Below are positions 1 to 11,590 of a DNA stretch of 64,000 nt, piece after piece. This stretch comes from Morella rubra (taxonomy: Eukaryota; Streptophyta; Magnoliopsida; Fagales; Myricaceae), in contig CM025855.1 in assembly GCA_003952965.2 (NCBI GenBank), positions 2,021,252 to 2,085,251 of the forward strand, read 5' to 3'. A program made the translations under genes and the position numbers. Every line of letters begins with the position of its first letter. Within the stretch, counting starts at the first letter, position 1. Under the pieces are notes generated by a model. The model had not been told where the DNA came from. It ran no database searches and saw only the letters and a list, made by a program, of their open reading frames with translations.

Positions 1-1730
1 GAGATATACATCCATGTTGCTAACCTCAGTCTTGCTCTGCATCAATGATTGCCTCCTTGTCCTGAGCCATTTCTGATGTTGTGGCTTGCATTGGTTTGAT
101 ACCTTTGCTTGCTGACCGTTCTTCCACTAGACTCATCTTGGACTTGTAGACCTCTTCCGCCCAGGCTTGTACTTTGTCTTCTTGCTTTAACTTGGTCTGT
201 TGGTCATGATAAGTGACCATAGCTATTGATCCAAAGTAAAGCAGGAACTCTTTCTTGAATGTGGTCCATCCAAGCCTTCGCTCCTCTTTTTTGTATTGAG
301 CCTTGATCCTCCACCACCATTGGTAAGCGATCCCCTCCAATAAGAAACAGGCCCTAAGCACTTTATCTTTTCTTGCAATCTTGTAGGCCTCGAAGTAATG
401 AGTTACATTTTCTAGCCATTCATGGGGATCTCCTCCTTTATACGTTGGGATTTCAACCTTCGGCCTTTGGGGCCTTTGGTCCTAAGCCCTACGATTATTA
501 TGCTTCTCGAAGTCATCCCCATCAAGATGTCTTCTATGCTCACTCTTTGGTGGTCTATCCTCTCTTCTTCTCGGCTCATCTTCATATCTTCTTCGGCCAT
601 ACTCATCATAATGGCCATGTCTTCTATCAGGTCCATCCTCTCAATTGAGTCTCCTTGCACCCTCCATGCTATGCTCGTCTCTATGGTATCTTCTAGCACC
701 TTCTGCGCTGCTGTAATCTTCACCATAACGAGATCCTTGCAACCATTTCTCCACCACGCTATCCTCGTGCTCTACATGACTTCTATGTCTTCGTGGTTGT
801 GCCCGTGGTTGCCATTCATCTCTGCTTGTGCACAAGCTGCATATGTGTCACGGCTATCTTGTCTTCTATAACTTTGGTGACTTGATTCTCTGACAAATCT
901 TTCTATATCCATAAGATCTTAAAAGATCTCATTGAATCAATCACCAAATCAACTCCAAAAGAATCAAGTCAAAACAATTATTGGATGTAAAGAATTGCTT
1001 TAGCCGAATCCTTTTCTCCAAGGAAAACCTTGGAATAGTTATAGAAAGAAAATTTCCTTCCCAAAAGCTTCCAATTCTCCTCCTACTCAAAATCTCCAAA
1101 GGAATCCCAAAAATTCTCCTGCAAATCTTTAGGTTATCTCCAAGGAAAAATCTCCAGCAAATCCGGCTGCCCTTCAAGGAATAAAATCAACCACTTCAAA
1201 TAAGAAAAGAATTTCCTTAAGTGAATCCCTTTAGTCCTCCTTGTAGCCATGTAACATATAAGGAAAGAATCACAATTTCTTTCCAAATCCTTCCACCCGA
1301 AATCTTCAAGGAAATCCTCAAGAAAATCTGTACCAAATCTCTCCAATCTAATCTCTACCAAAATCACACTCAAAATCTTCCCAAAGATAATCACCTATCA
1401 AAAGAAAATCTTAAAACAATCATTCTTGGTAGGAATGCATTCTAAGATATACTTTCTCTACCCGAAATCTTCTAGAAAATCTTCAAATGACTTTCCCCCC
1501 AATACAAACCCGAAATCCGGCCACCTTATGACCCCAAATCCGGATTTGTATAATCACCACAAATTCGGCCACCCAAAAATCCTCCTGGCCGAATTTCACA
1601 ACTCTCACACACAATTTTCCAGCAACCCTATTGGACTTCTAAGAACCAACCCAATTAATCAATTCGAATTCTCGAAACCCAATTCCACTAATCAACCTAG
1701 TACCTCAAATCAAGACTCCTCTCAAGGGCT
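1..1730 (-). mobile_element. LTR retroelement relic with gag-like segment
   Basis: Fossil, read on the minus strand. Positions 26-361 encode a stretch typical of plant retrotransposon gag (aromatic WWWRIKAQYKKE, then a lysine and glutamate rich part). Upstream of it, 480-870 encodes an arginine, histidine and acidic rich segment. From about 900 to 1730 the DNA is a leader-like tract built of imperfect repeats of CAAGGAAA and AAATCTTC-type words. No protease, reverse transcriptase or integrase is present and no terminal repeat can be seen, so the element is broken and runs off the left edge or has been deleted. The gag style fits Ty3/Gypsy better than Copia, but this is inference. Confidence 0.5.
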
Positions 1731-2270
1731 TTAGAGTGGGTCTTCTTCCCAAATACATTCGTTCCTCGGATCAAATCTTGCCTTTCCAATTAAAACTTCC
1801 CATCTAAAGCATAACAAAAAAGTGTGCAACCCATTCCTTTCTTGCATTTTAAGTAATGCTGTAAATAAATGGATGTCTCCAACGATGATACTCATGGTAA
1901 TAACAAGGACCCAACGAAACAACAGTACAGATATTTGCCTCGACTCTCAAGAGTGTCTTGTTGCAAAATTTCTTAAAGCTAACTTAGGAACCACGCGATC
2001 TACACATTAAACCTATCTACAATTTACCAGTATCAACTGGCATTCGAAGAACATGTTAAGTACTTGTAGGTAGCAAAGTGCAGCTTGTGAAAGCCTGAGT
2101 CTTAGTTACTGCTTGTGCTATGTCGGGTTGCAAACTCGCCCTAAATCTTGAGGCGTGGGTAGAGTCCTAATCTTGTCCAAAGTCCGCATCCATCATAAAT
2201 AAGGTACTTCTTTTTTCGTCATCATCAGATATGAGATTGTTGATACCTTCTTTATGGAATTCCAGGGCGC

Positions 2271-4241
2271 TCATATTTCTGAATCTTCAACCTCTGAACT
2301 TACCACAAAGCTAGGGAAGGCTAGGGTTATATCCCTGGAAAATGGGAAAAAATTGGCATGCCAAGGAGTTAAACTAATGAAATCATTGCCATATAACTAG
2401 CCGTATAAAGGTAGAAAATCAGTGCCAAGCGGCTGAGGTGAGCTGAGTTAATTTTGGCAGTCATAATGCTAAAACTGGGATGATCTAGATATTGAAAAAC
2501 GTAGTGCAGAACTTACTTTAAATATGGCAGAGTCATGTTCTTTATCAGAGACAGATTCTTCAAGACAAATGCCTTCCACTCTTCTTGATCGATTCTTCCA
2601 TCACCTTTTCCATCTGCATCGCTGAATGTCTATGGAAATATATAAGTACTTTAGAGTATTTACTTGAATGAGAATGATCAAGTGGAATGCAAAAGGTTAG
2701 TAATCTGCACCTTATCCACTATTATATCAATAACATCATCTGGCAGTAACAAATCTGATTCATGCAAAAGCGCCAACACCATCTCCTTCAACTGTCAGAT
2801 AAGTAGAATATTGTAAGCATATGCCTTCCACTCTTCTTGATCGATGAAAGGAAAAGGACTACTCACCTCCTCTCGCTCTATATACCCTGTCTGTCTCAGG
2901 TCATATAATCTAAAAGCAACTGCAAAAAGATTCCACCATTTTAGTAGATGACAATGTGCTCATCAGAGTCTTTGAAGAATATTCGTATAAACAAAAATAA
3001 ATGACTAGGTACTATTCCAGTTGAACTTACAGCAGAAATATTGAAATTCAAATCTAAATATCTAAATGAGAGATCAGACCTACATGTGATTTTGTCTTCT
3101 ACAGGTGCATTTGGATGAAAGACACCCAGTGATCGAACAAATTCTCCAAACTCAATGACACCATTTCGCTTCAAATCAAATAAATCAAAAATCTACAAGA
3201 AAAACAATGCTGATATGCTCAGAAAGCAGTAAAGAGAAGTGCATAATTCCACATACTACGTCCAAAATATAGGTGAACTCCGTATATGAAAGCAAAAAAA
3301 AAAAAAAAAAAAAAAAGATAAAATGTCTAGAATTTGTTAACACCAATGGCAGTTTAGAATCTTGAGGATATCAGCATAGCTTCTTTCCTAGTAATAAACT
3401 CAAAAACTACCAATCAGAACATGTTATCTATGAATCGTTAGGCACAGAATTTTTGTATTTAAGCACTTGTTATAGCTTGTTGTATTTGCAGCACGTAGAG
3501 GAAATAAGAGAATCACAGAATTATAGATAAGTAATGAGCATCACTTACCCTGTCAGCAAAGAGATTTCGTTTATTTCTATTCCCGAAGAGTGCAAGCTGG
3601 AATTCTTCCTGCCAACCAGAAGTTTAAAAATTTTATTTCAGATTAAGTAAAAGACCAAAACCATCAGGCTGAACTTCACAAACATAGCAAACTCACCTTG
3701 TGAATGAAGCCATCATCAATGATTGAACTGCTCAATTTCTTAAAAAGCTCATGTAAGGCCTCTACATCATTGACACTAACTGCAAGGATGGAATATATCT
3801 TGAAATTCAACCATTAATTTGTGGTGACATGTAAATCATGAACGGATTCAGAAGGTATTGACAGATTTTTAGCAGCACTCATATGAAGTTGAGATGGCAA
3901 AAGCTGACTAGTAGGTCAAAAGCCCAATGCTCTACCGACTGATGCCCACAAAATAAAATGTTTTTGAGATGAAAATATTAAGTGCTATATCTAAAAGTCT
4001 TCTATCTGTTTTGGAACACATGATAACAGAAGCCTAGAAAAGAGCTGAGACTATTTACAGATTCGTTAACGACTCTGTTGGAAAAAATGACCTGGATGGT
4101 TCATAACTGAAGTGAAGCAGATGTAGAACTGCAAGTGTATAACCAGGATCGAGGTGCATACTCACAAGGTGTTCCGGAGGCAAGAACAAGAGGTTCCTCA
4201 TACCCTCGTGTTTTAATTTTCTTCGACTGATAGCAGCCCAT
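2271..4241 (-). CDS. CBL4: Calcineurin B-like calcium sensor, CBL4/SOS3 type
   Basis: Eight coding exons, all GT-AG: 4166-4241, 3697-3779, 3549-3608, 3084-3192, 2867-2919, 2711-2791, 2517-2629, 2271-2334. They total 639 nt, or 212 residues, normal for CBLs. The protein starts MGCYQSKK, the MGCxxS dual lipid motif (myristoyl Gly2, palmitoyl Cys3) that places CBL4 at the plasma membrane. The EF-hands follow in order: the unusual first loop [14 protein letters not shown] (about 40-55), [12 protein letters not shown] (78-89), [12 protein letters not shown] (115-127) and [12 protein letters not shown] near 160. The FPSF motif that CIPK kinases phosphorylate lies near 198. Known family role: calcium-dependent activation of CIPK24/SOS2 in salt tolerance. 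CBL8 or CBL5 are alternatives, but the N-terminal lipid motif and the [15 protein letters not shown] tail favour CBL4. The start is fixed by the lipid motif. Confidence 0.93.
3899..3949 (-). pseudogene. tRNA-Lys(UUU)-like 5' half relic in a CBL4 intron
   Basis: The complement reads GGGCATCAGTCGGTAGAGC, which resembles a tRNA D-arm with A-box character. An anticodon-like stem and loop follow, GGGCTTTTGACCT (loop CTTTTGA, anticodon TTT). The B-box and 3' acceptor half are missing. This could be a decayed tRNA-Lys copy or the head of a tRNA-derived SINE, in the intron between coding exons 1 and 2 of CBL4. Confidence 0.4.
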
Positions 4242-4321
4242 CAAAGAAACTAGTAGAGTTCACTCACGAATTTTCAAAATCATCAGACTCACGCCACTTA
4301 TACCGCTAGGAAAGTTCCCCC
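4242..4321 (-). other. CBL4 5' UTR segment next to the start codon
   Basis: Directly upstream of the CBL4 ATG there are 80 nt bounded by an acceptor-like TATTTTCAG (complement of 4322-4330). The reading frame does not extend upstream in a family-like way. This makes 4242-4321 a likely untranslated exon part, spliced to a distant leader exon. Confidence 0.45.
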
Positions 4322-7300
4322 CTGAAAATATCCAAAAGAGAAAATAAAGTCAATCATAAAGCACCCCATACAAACAGTGAGTAAAAAATGCTATGAAATG
4401 CTTTGGTGACATCTATGCTGAGGAGCACTAAATAACATAATTTGTGGCCTTCCATCTGCATTTCATAATTGGCTAGGCTTTACATTGCTGGTACTGTGAC
4501 GGCACAGACGATATATAACAAGTGAAACACAAGCCATCTGGAATACAGTAGACCCATTTGATTTTGACCAAGAAGAATGCATGCATTTAAATGCTTTGAA
4601 TAGTGCACAAAAGCGGCGATAGTGTTCACTCCTGCCATATCTTAATAATAACGAACATACTGATTGAGTATTTAATCCTACCCAATGACAAGACAGACCA
4701 AATTACAATGATTATCACAAACACCAATGAACTATGAAAGTAGCTAGAAAACAAGACGAAGTTACAAGAACCCTCTAAGGTCAACAACTGTTTAGGCTGC
4801 ATGCCCTTGATCCATAAAGTGATAAACGTCCCTTTTGATCTCTCACGTCCAACTAGATCCTTATGACATGATCAAGTATAGATAATTACATCATAAACCC
4901 CGGCACTATGCATCAGGCATTTCCAGACAGAATAAGTACACAAATTTATCCAAATATTTCAACAACCATACACAGGTTGGTGATATTACACTCAATACTT
5001 TTGGTAGGTTTCTAGCGATGCTAAAATTTGGCAGCCGCTGCTGTCCAAGGACAATTAGCCATTGCTATCCTTGAAGACCTTCTTCCCCTTTTCCTTCCCA
5101 ACCTCCAAACCTTCCTGGGTATTTATCCTCATAAACTAATGTTCACATACCATGGTGAGTAAAATGGGGGAACAAAGGTATAATTTGAGATTGGTATCTG
5201 TTTGCATCAGGAAATGTTGCAGATGGATCTAGGCTGAAACAAAGTTAATGAAAGTTCCTCGGGACTAGCGAGGGGAAAAAAGAAGCAAGCCCCTAGATTG
5301 GGCGAGGCTTCTTGGAGAAACATAGATGTAAGCTGTTAACCATTGTGGAAAATTACTAGTGGAGATTCAGTGCTTATCAGGGAAATTTGTTTAAAAACTG
5401 TAGGTCCACAGAGCAGGCTATTTTATTTTATTTTTGGCTAGAGAGAAGACCAAAATCATTCAAAATGGCAGCCAACCAGCCATTTACCATGGTACTATAT
5501 AGTATATTATGAGAATTAAAATAAAAACAATAATAGCAAGAGGAAAATATTAGTACTAAACCCTAACAGTAAAGTAAAGAGAGACGACACATCCAGAGGT
5601 TTTTAGCTAAAAGGACGACAAAAATTTCCCTTCATATGGCCCATCTTAAAAATCAGTTTTATCACATGAGGAGTACTCTTTCTATAGATAAGTTTTCTTT
5701 TCTTCCTGCAATATATATAGCTACTGCTCACTACATCATACAGCACTTGATTCTGTAAAACATGCAGTATACGTCGCATATATCTTCAATCTTGCTTCTG
5801 AATAATTCAGTTTGATAGAAAAAAAAAAGATTAATTCAGTTTGAACCGAATCGATATCAAAGTTAGTAAAGGGTTCGGTTAATACCCTGAGCATTATGGT
5901 GCTGAGCAGTGCTGAACCATAGTGAGGATCCAAAGTTCACAATTTGACTACTGAGAACACGCCACCTCATTTAAAATGAGGAGACCCACACCCGACCCGT
6001 GTAGAGGCTGACCCGTTCTCTTCATTTCGCGTTGCCTGGTGAGTGAGAGTCTTTGTTCTGCCTCTTAAAGAGAATCAATATGAGAAGTTATTTTTGTTCT
6101 GCCTCTTAAAGAGAAAGGCTGCTCGTAGTTATGATTAAAGAGAATGGTTGTTTTTGGCCTTCTGGTAATCGATCAAACTTTGTTTCTATGGATATTGTGT
6201 GAATCTAAAAACGCTTCCATAAAAAAATTCTGTATCAAAGAAACTCGCATAGACCAACAAAGGCTTCCATAGCCCAACAAAGGTTTCCAAAGAAACTCGC
6301 ATAGCCCAGCAAAGGCTTCCATAGAAATTCCATTCCATGTCTATGGACAGCCACCACACTGAACATGAGATATCCAAAGAAAGAGTCACACCCACAAGAC
6401 CAAAATCGAACACAAACGAAAAGTCAATTGGTAGTAGCAAGAAACAGCAGACGAAGAGCACAATCCATTTTGCTCGTGTCAAAACGAAATGATGGGTCTG
6501 GGCGAGCTGTGCGATGAAGAGAAGTCGATGAGTGCAAGTGATTTAAATAGCCTCAAAACGAGATGGGTAATCCGGTCTTTCAAATGATGTTCGACCGCCG
6601 GATCTCCAGTTTTGGATCCTCACCATCGAACAGACCCTAGCACTCAGCATAGTGATTGAACCTGTAAAGGTACAGGCATAGTAATTTGTTTCACATACAG
6701 AAAAGTTAACTGAAAAGATCTGAGAACGTATTCATCCTATACACGGCAACATGTATATATTCTTGTTGTATATTGCAGGTTTTCTTTTTCCTTCTTTAAT
6801 ATCTGATCACTTATTGGGTGATATAGATGCAGATTATCGAATGCTCTTAGATGGAAAAGAAAGAATCATAGATACCAACGGCCTAGGCAACAAAGTTAGG
6901 ACACGATTATGGCCTTATGAAGATGGCGAAAACAATAAGCAAAGAATATAAGTTCTCAGCCACACATCCACAGGGGACCAAGCTACAACTATCTCAGCCC
7001 CCAGTTGTGTCTTATAATTAAAGGAATAAGTGCAGAGCTGTGGTGGAAATCTCAGGACCTTCCAAAAACAAAAGAATTTCCGCCAAGTAATAAAACCCTT
7101 AAAAACCACCAGATCATGTATATGCAGATCTAACCTACCCTGATCAGTTCCAGAATACATTAGAGATATCCAAGGAACTCAAGCTTGTCAATTACACACA
7201 CACACCAATTTAGCAAACAACAATATGCCATTGAACCTCTCCCCCCATCCCCACTGTTGATTTATATGCGAGTGTCTCTGTGTGTGAAATCATTGGCAAA

Positions 7301-8312
7301 CACAAATCTACATGAGGAATCATTGAAAAGGGATGTTACAACTTAAAATATTTTTTCCTGAGCAATCACAACTTGTAAAACCAAACATCAAAACTTCGGG
7401 CGTTGGGATCAGGTTTGTAATACAAACATCAAGTCCCACATCTGTTGTTTATAATGATTTCAAGACTAGTCCTTTTGAAATCGAAGTACAGATGTGACTA
7501 GTGTTTATCCTTAACAGGGATTTTAATGTTTAGTATTTAAATGAATACTGAAAATGAGACCATCTATGGAATCAAGCTCAACACCACAACTCTACTTAAA
7601 TTTTAGGTTTTTGCCTTAAAAAACAGCTAAAATAGGGTCAAAGTTAAACAAAAATTCAAGATCTCTATCTTCCAATTCGTTCCTCTGTTTTCTGTGGCAA
7701 CCAAAACCGATAAAGCACGGCCCTTTATGGACATCAAGAATCATCCACACAACTCGATCAATATTCAAGAATAATTCACAAAGCTGTTCAATGAACAAAG
7801 CTGTTTGAATGAGAAATTTACACTGCAGTTGATAGACACGAAAAATCACCGGTAAACATCAAAAGTATTACCAAAGCCAGAATAAGAATTTGCTTTAGGA
7901 TCATATATTCAGAATTTCCATTTGGAAGCAGATCAAGAAAACGGCTTGCTTATGGATGAAAAAACAAAAAAGAAGACGGAAACTGGAACATCTTAAAGCA
8001 GTTTGACTTCGGAATGCCCGGATTGAATTCCAACTATTCCAAATCTTACAGATTCTCCAATATCGGCGCCTGAGATCGACCATGGGATTAAAAGTTTCGC
8101 TGGTTTTCTTACCGGTATTTCGCAACCAAGCCGACAATTGCAGACCACCCAGAAATATAAAAAAGTCGATGAAAAAGGATAACCCAACTCTGTTCCGTGA
8201 TCAACATAAATGCCTTAAAGACAGAACATAATTCAAGAAGAAGAGCAGAGCACGCTCCAAACATATCTACACCGCCAAATGTCTATGTGCATGTGAGATA
8301 GAGGGACATTAC
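4322..8312. other. Non-coding stretch, probable CBL4 leader intron
   Basis: No family-like coding segment was found here. Visible structure: a perfect 13-bp inverted pair GTGAGGATCCAAA (5922-5934 and 6611-6623), short direct repeats at 6049-6116 (TTTGTTCTGCCTCTTAAAG twice) and 6236-6330 (AAACTCGCATAG...CAAAGGCTTCCATAG, about 55 bp apart), and a short AC run near 7195. Confidence 0.4.
5922..6623. mobile_element. Possible non-autonomous DNA transposon with 13-bp terminal repeats
   Basis: GTGAGGATCCAAA at 5922-5934 is repeated as its exact complement at 6611-6623, about 700 bp apart. The interior has no coding capacity that I recognise. I could not find matching target-site duplications at these edges, so the true ends may lie a few bases outside. 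It could also be a chance inverted repeat around a GGATCC core. Confidence 0.3.
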
Positions 8313-8400
8313 CTGTGAATAATGTATCAACGTAGGGAAGCCTCAGATATGTTTGATACTTTCGATTCCCGACCTTCTTTATAAATGTCTCTGCCTCGAA
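8313..8400 (-). other. Candidate CBL4 first (leader) exon
   Basis: On the minus strand a CACAG|GTAATG donor ends a segment at 8313. Paired with the acceptor at 4322 it would give a leader intron of about 4 kb. The promoter would then lie from 8400 rightwards, which is exactly the DNA that is duplicated further on. This is inference from splice signals only; the leader could also be shorter. Confidence 0.3.
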
Positions 8401-8542
8401 ATTGTGGAAGATAATAGGTATTAGCTTTCTCAGCTTCCCACTGCGTATATTGCTCGAGTTTATTTGCTGCTTACAAAATGGGTCTCACTTTTATAAAGAA
8501 AGAAGCAGAGAGAAGGAAAGGTTTGGACTATTAGAAAAACAG

Positions 8543-9579
8543 AGGAAGGCTTGCAATTTTCCCAGCTCCCACCTCTGCATTTTCTTCTCTTCCTCCAAAT
8601 TTTCAGCTGACCCCACTGTACCTACATCCCTTTTGCTCATCCTATCAAGTTATTTCATTTCATCAAACACTTGCACTTTTATATAAAATAAAAAAGTCCA
8701 GTCTAAGGAAACAATAAATAATGGATAAACTAATTGCAGAGGTTCGTTCGTGTAACTACTTGACGTGGTTTTTTTTTCCCCCCATGGAAAAGGTTAGAAT
8801 CTTACACTAAGATAATCCTAATACCGATCAATTTACATTAAAACACCATTTGATCTCAACTTGTTTCCTCTCTCAAAAGACTTTTCTATGTGTTGCTAAT
8901 AAATATAGTTCAAATCATAGAATATATTCGTTTTTTAATAACTCAAATTGAGATTAATAATAAATTTACATGAATTAACTAGAGGTTAGGTGGAAATAGA
9001 AAAGAATAAATAAGAAATATTGTTGTAAACTCATTTTTGACGTCAAATCTCAAAGTTTAGATTAGAATCCTTCATAATCTTTTACTTATCTATTTCTCTT
9101 CAAATTGCATCATATAATTCAAGTATAAAATTGTAGTAAATCCTCACACTTTTGCTTCATTTAAGATTACAAGCAATCAGATTGGCTGATGAATGAGAGT
9201 CAGCCCTCTTGATACCTGAGTGATTACACAAACAAATTTACGTAGAAGACTGCCTACAAAGATTGGAAAGCCGCCATGAATCGGATATAGTGGAAAATGA
9301 TGAAAAAGAACATGAAGTAAATGGAGAACACCAAGAGTGGTCTTTCATCCTTTAACGTATAAATAAAACTGCAAAGGTGATTTCTTAGTGGAGAAAAGAG
9401 AAGGATGAAGACAGAAAGCTTCCTCTCCGTAACCTTTTTGTCTGTTTGATTAACTGTATCTTTACAATCTAACCCTAACAACGGTGGGTGGGTCAATAGC
9501 TGGTGCATTTTTTTCCATTAATTAAACAAGTTCTGGCGTACTCTGTTCCCTACTTGTTAGTATATTAATATTTTCTAGA
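8543..9579. repeat. Copy 1 of duplicated CBL4 upstream segment
   Basis: This ~1.04 kb runs from AGGAAGGC to TTTTCTAGA and recurs almost unchanged at 11478-11590 plus 15040-16030. It lies immediately upstream of the putative CBL4 leader exon, so one promoter-proximal block exists twice in the same orientation. No gene is contained. Confidence 0.85.
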
Positions 9580-10490
9580 GGCCACCCTAGTGAGTGCGTT
9601 TGAGTGCGTTTGGAAAGCATTTCTGAAAACACTTTTTTTTTTTTGTTCCTATCAGTTGAGAAGTCAAAACTGCCCTCTTGTCAGCGCCTTTCTTCCAAAA
9701 AGCAGTCAGAACATATTATTTTACTAGAAACAGCTTTAAACGTTTATATCGAAGAGGCTCCGACTAAATAAAGCTACTGTTTTAATAAAAATAAATAAAT
9801 AAATAAAATCACTGTAAAACTGTCAGCTCCACACTTTGAAAAGACTGTTGACATCTTTTTTCGGTGTGATAACTTTAATGTTTTTTTTCTTTTTTTTCTT
9901 TTTTTTGTCATGCACGAAATGATCACTCTATAGCTTATTAACAAAACCTACAATAGTAAAAGTACTCAAAAGGTCTGACTGAATCTCGTCTACTATATTT
10001 ATTGCTTTCCTTGCGACTGTCAGTGGTAGTTGTTATAGTAAGCTATTAAGCTTACAGGGTGTTTATCAATCTATAATTTTAATAAAATTTTAACTTTTTA
10101 CTAAAAATTTTGTTTTCCAAACACGATTGTATAAAATTTGAGAGCCAGATTTTGTTTGTATGACTAAAATATCCCCCCAAATGCAACTATATAATTACAA
10201 TTTTGACCTCATCCACGTTAAACACTCAAAAGTAGAATAGGGGTAATTTCGACCGCGAAATTTAAGTGGATCCTAGAGAATTATTCCGTTTAAAATGACG
10301 AAATTACACCTAAGGTAGATTCGGCCTTGTCGCAAAGAATGTGGGCATGACTCTCTTTTTCCCCTGAAGGTGGTTGGACACTGTCTACAAGTCCTGACAC
10401 TTGCAGCAGTGCCGATCAACGGAAAAAAGACATTTGCGGTTGACTTTTTGCAATGAGGAGGTAAGGAAAAGAAAAAAATGTAAGAAAAAA

Positions 10491-10890
10491 AAAAATATAT
10501 ACTTTTTACCCATAAACTATCGGGTAGTGACACATTACACTCTAAACTATCATCTTTAAGATATTATACCCTTAAACTATTAATGTTAGACACTTTGCAC
10601 CCTAAACTATCCATTTTGACACATTATACCCTCCAACTATTAATATTAAACACTTTGCACCCTTCTATTTGACAATAATACCCTTGAAAAATTAATGAAT
10701 TGACAATAATATCTTCAATATATGCAAAATGGGTCAAGGGCATTATTGTCATTTTAGTCTAAAATTTGATAAGGGGTGCAAAGTGTTAAAAATTAATAGT
10801 TAGATGGTACAATGTGTCAAAATCGGTAGTTTAAGGTGCAAAGTGTAAAATCTATGATAGTTCGTGGGTGTAAAGTGTATTTTTTCCAAA
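10491..10890. mobile_element. Fold-back MITE nested in the larger inverted-repeat element
   Basis: The left arm begins ACTTTTTACCCATAAACTATC and the right arm ends in its complement (GATAGTTCGTGGGTGTAAAG). Both arms are filled with the word TTTGCACCCTAAACTAT, so the whole 400 bp can fold on itself. A diverged relative seems to lie at 31315-31680. The target duplication cannot be read because both flanks are A-rich. Confidence 0.55.
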
Positions 10891-10902
10891 AAAAAAGTAA
10901 AA

Positions 10903-11031
10903 AAATATACAGATGCAACCACATTCAAAGGAAAAGAAAAAAAAAACACAAAAAACGAAAGAAAAAAAAGTTAAAAAAAAATACAAGATGCAACACAATC
11001 AAAGGAAAAAAAAAAAAAACACAAAAAACGG

Positions 11032-11110
<79 letters not shown>

Positions 11111-11210
11111 AAATTGGAACTAAAAAAAAAAAAACAAAAAAAAAAACAAACACAAAAAGCGGAAGAAAAAAAAATATAAAAATATACAAGATGCAACCAC
11201 AATCACCTCC
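10903..11210. repeat. A-rich tandem repeat with a 77-base A run
   Basis: A unit of roughly 75-80 bp (ATACAAGATGCAACCACA, then CAAAGG, A-rich spacer, AACACAAAAAACGG) occurs at 10903, 10980 and, partly, 11186. Between the second and third copy lies an uninterrupted run of 77 A (11032-11108). All apparent poly-lysine or poly-phenylalanine reading frames here are artefacts of this composition. Confidence 0.8.
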
Positions 11211-11477
11211 AAAAGGAGGACGACAGCCTTCCCAAACTGTAGAGCTGACAGTTTTACAATAACTTTATTTGTTTTTTTTGCTAAAACAATGGCTTTGTTT
11301 AGTCGGAGCCTGGTTGATATAAACGTTTAACTCCGTTTCTAGCAAAATAACATGCTCGGATAGCCTTTTGGAAACAAAGCTGCTGACAAGAGGGCAGTTT
11401 TCACTTATCACATGGCAGAGAAACAAAAAAGTGTTTTTTTTTGTTTTCTTAGCCATAAAAAAGTGTTTTCACTTGAT

Positions 11478-11590
11478 AGGAAGGCAATTTTCCCAGCTCC
11501 CACCTCTGCATTTTCTTCTCTTCCTCCAAATTTTCAGCTGACTCCACTGTATCTACATCCCTTTTGCTCATCCTATCAAGTTATTTTATC
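11478..11590. repeat. Copy 2 of CBL4 upstream segment, left part
   Basis: Matches 8543-8660 (GCAATTTTCCCAGCTCCCAC and onward) and then stops abruptly where the LTR-like insertion starts. The match resumes at about 15040. Confidence 0.85.

Larger units (their letters stand above)
9596..11477. mobile_element. DNA transposon with long (~230 bp) terminal inverted repeats
   Basis: The stretch 9600-9840 reappears inverted at 11230-11477: shared landmarks are the complements of AACTGCCCTCTTGTCAGC, AAACGTTTATAT and TGTAAAACTGTCAGCTC. The left end begins GAGTGCGTTTGG, a common plant transposon terminus, while the right end is cut off inside the repeat where copy 2 of the CBL4 upstream block begins. 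No transposase is visible, so it is non-autonomous, MULE-like by repeat length. The interior holds a smaller hairpin element and an A-rich tandem repeat. Confidence 0.6.

Noticed and set aside
10836-11202. Lysine-rich or phenylalanine-rich open frames on both strands
   Set aside because: They are produced by the A homopolymer and A-rich tandem repeat, with no protein-like composition.
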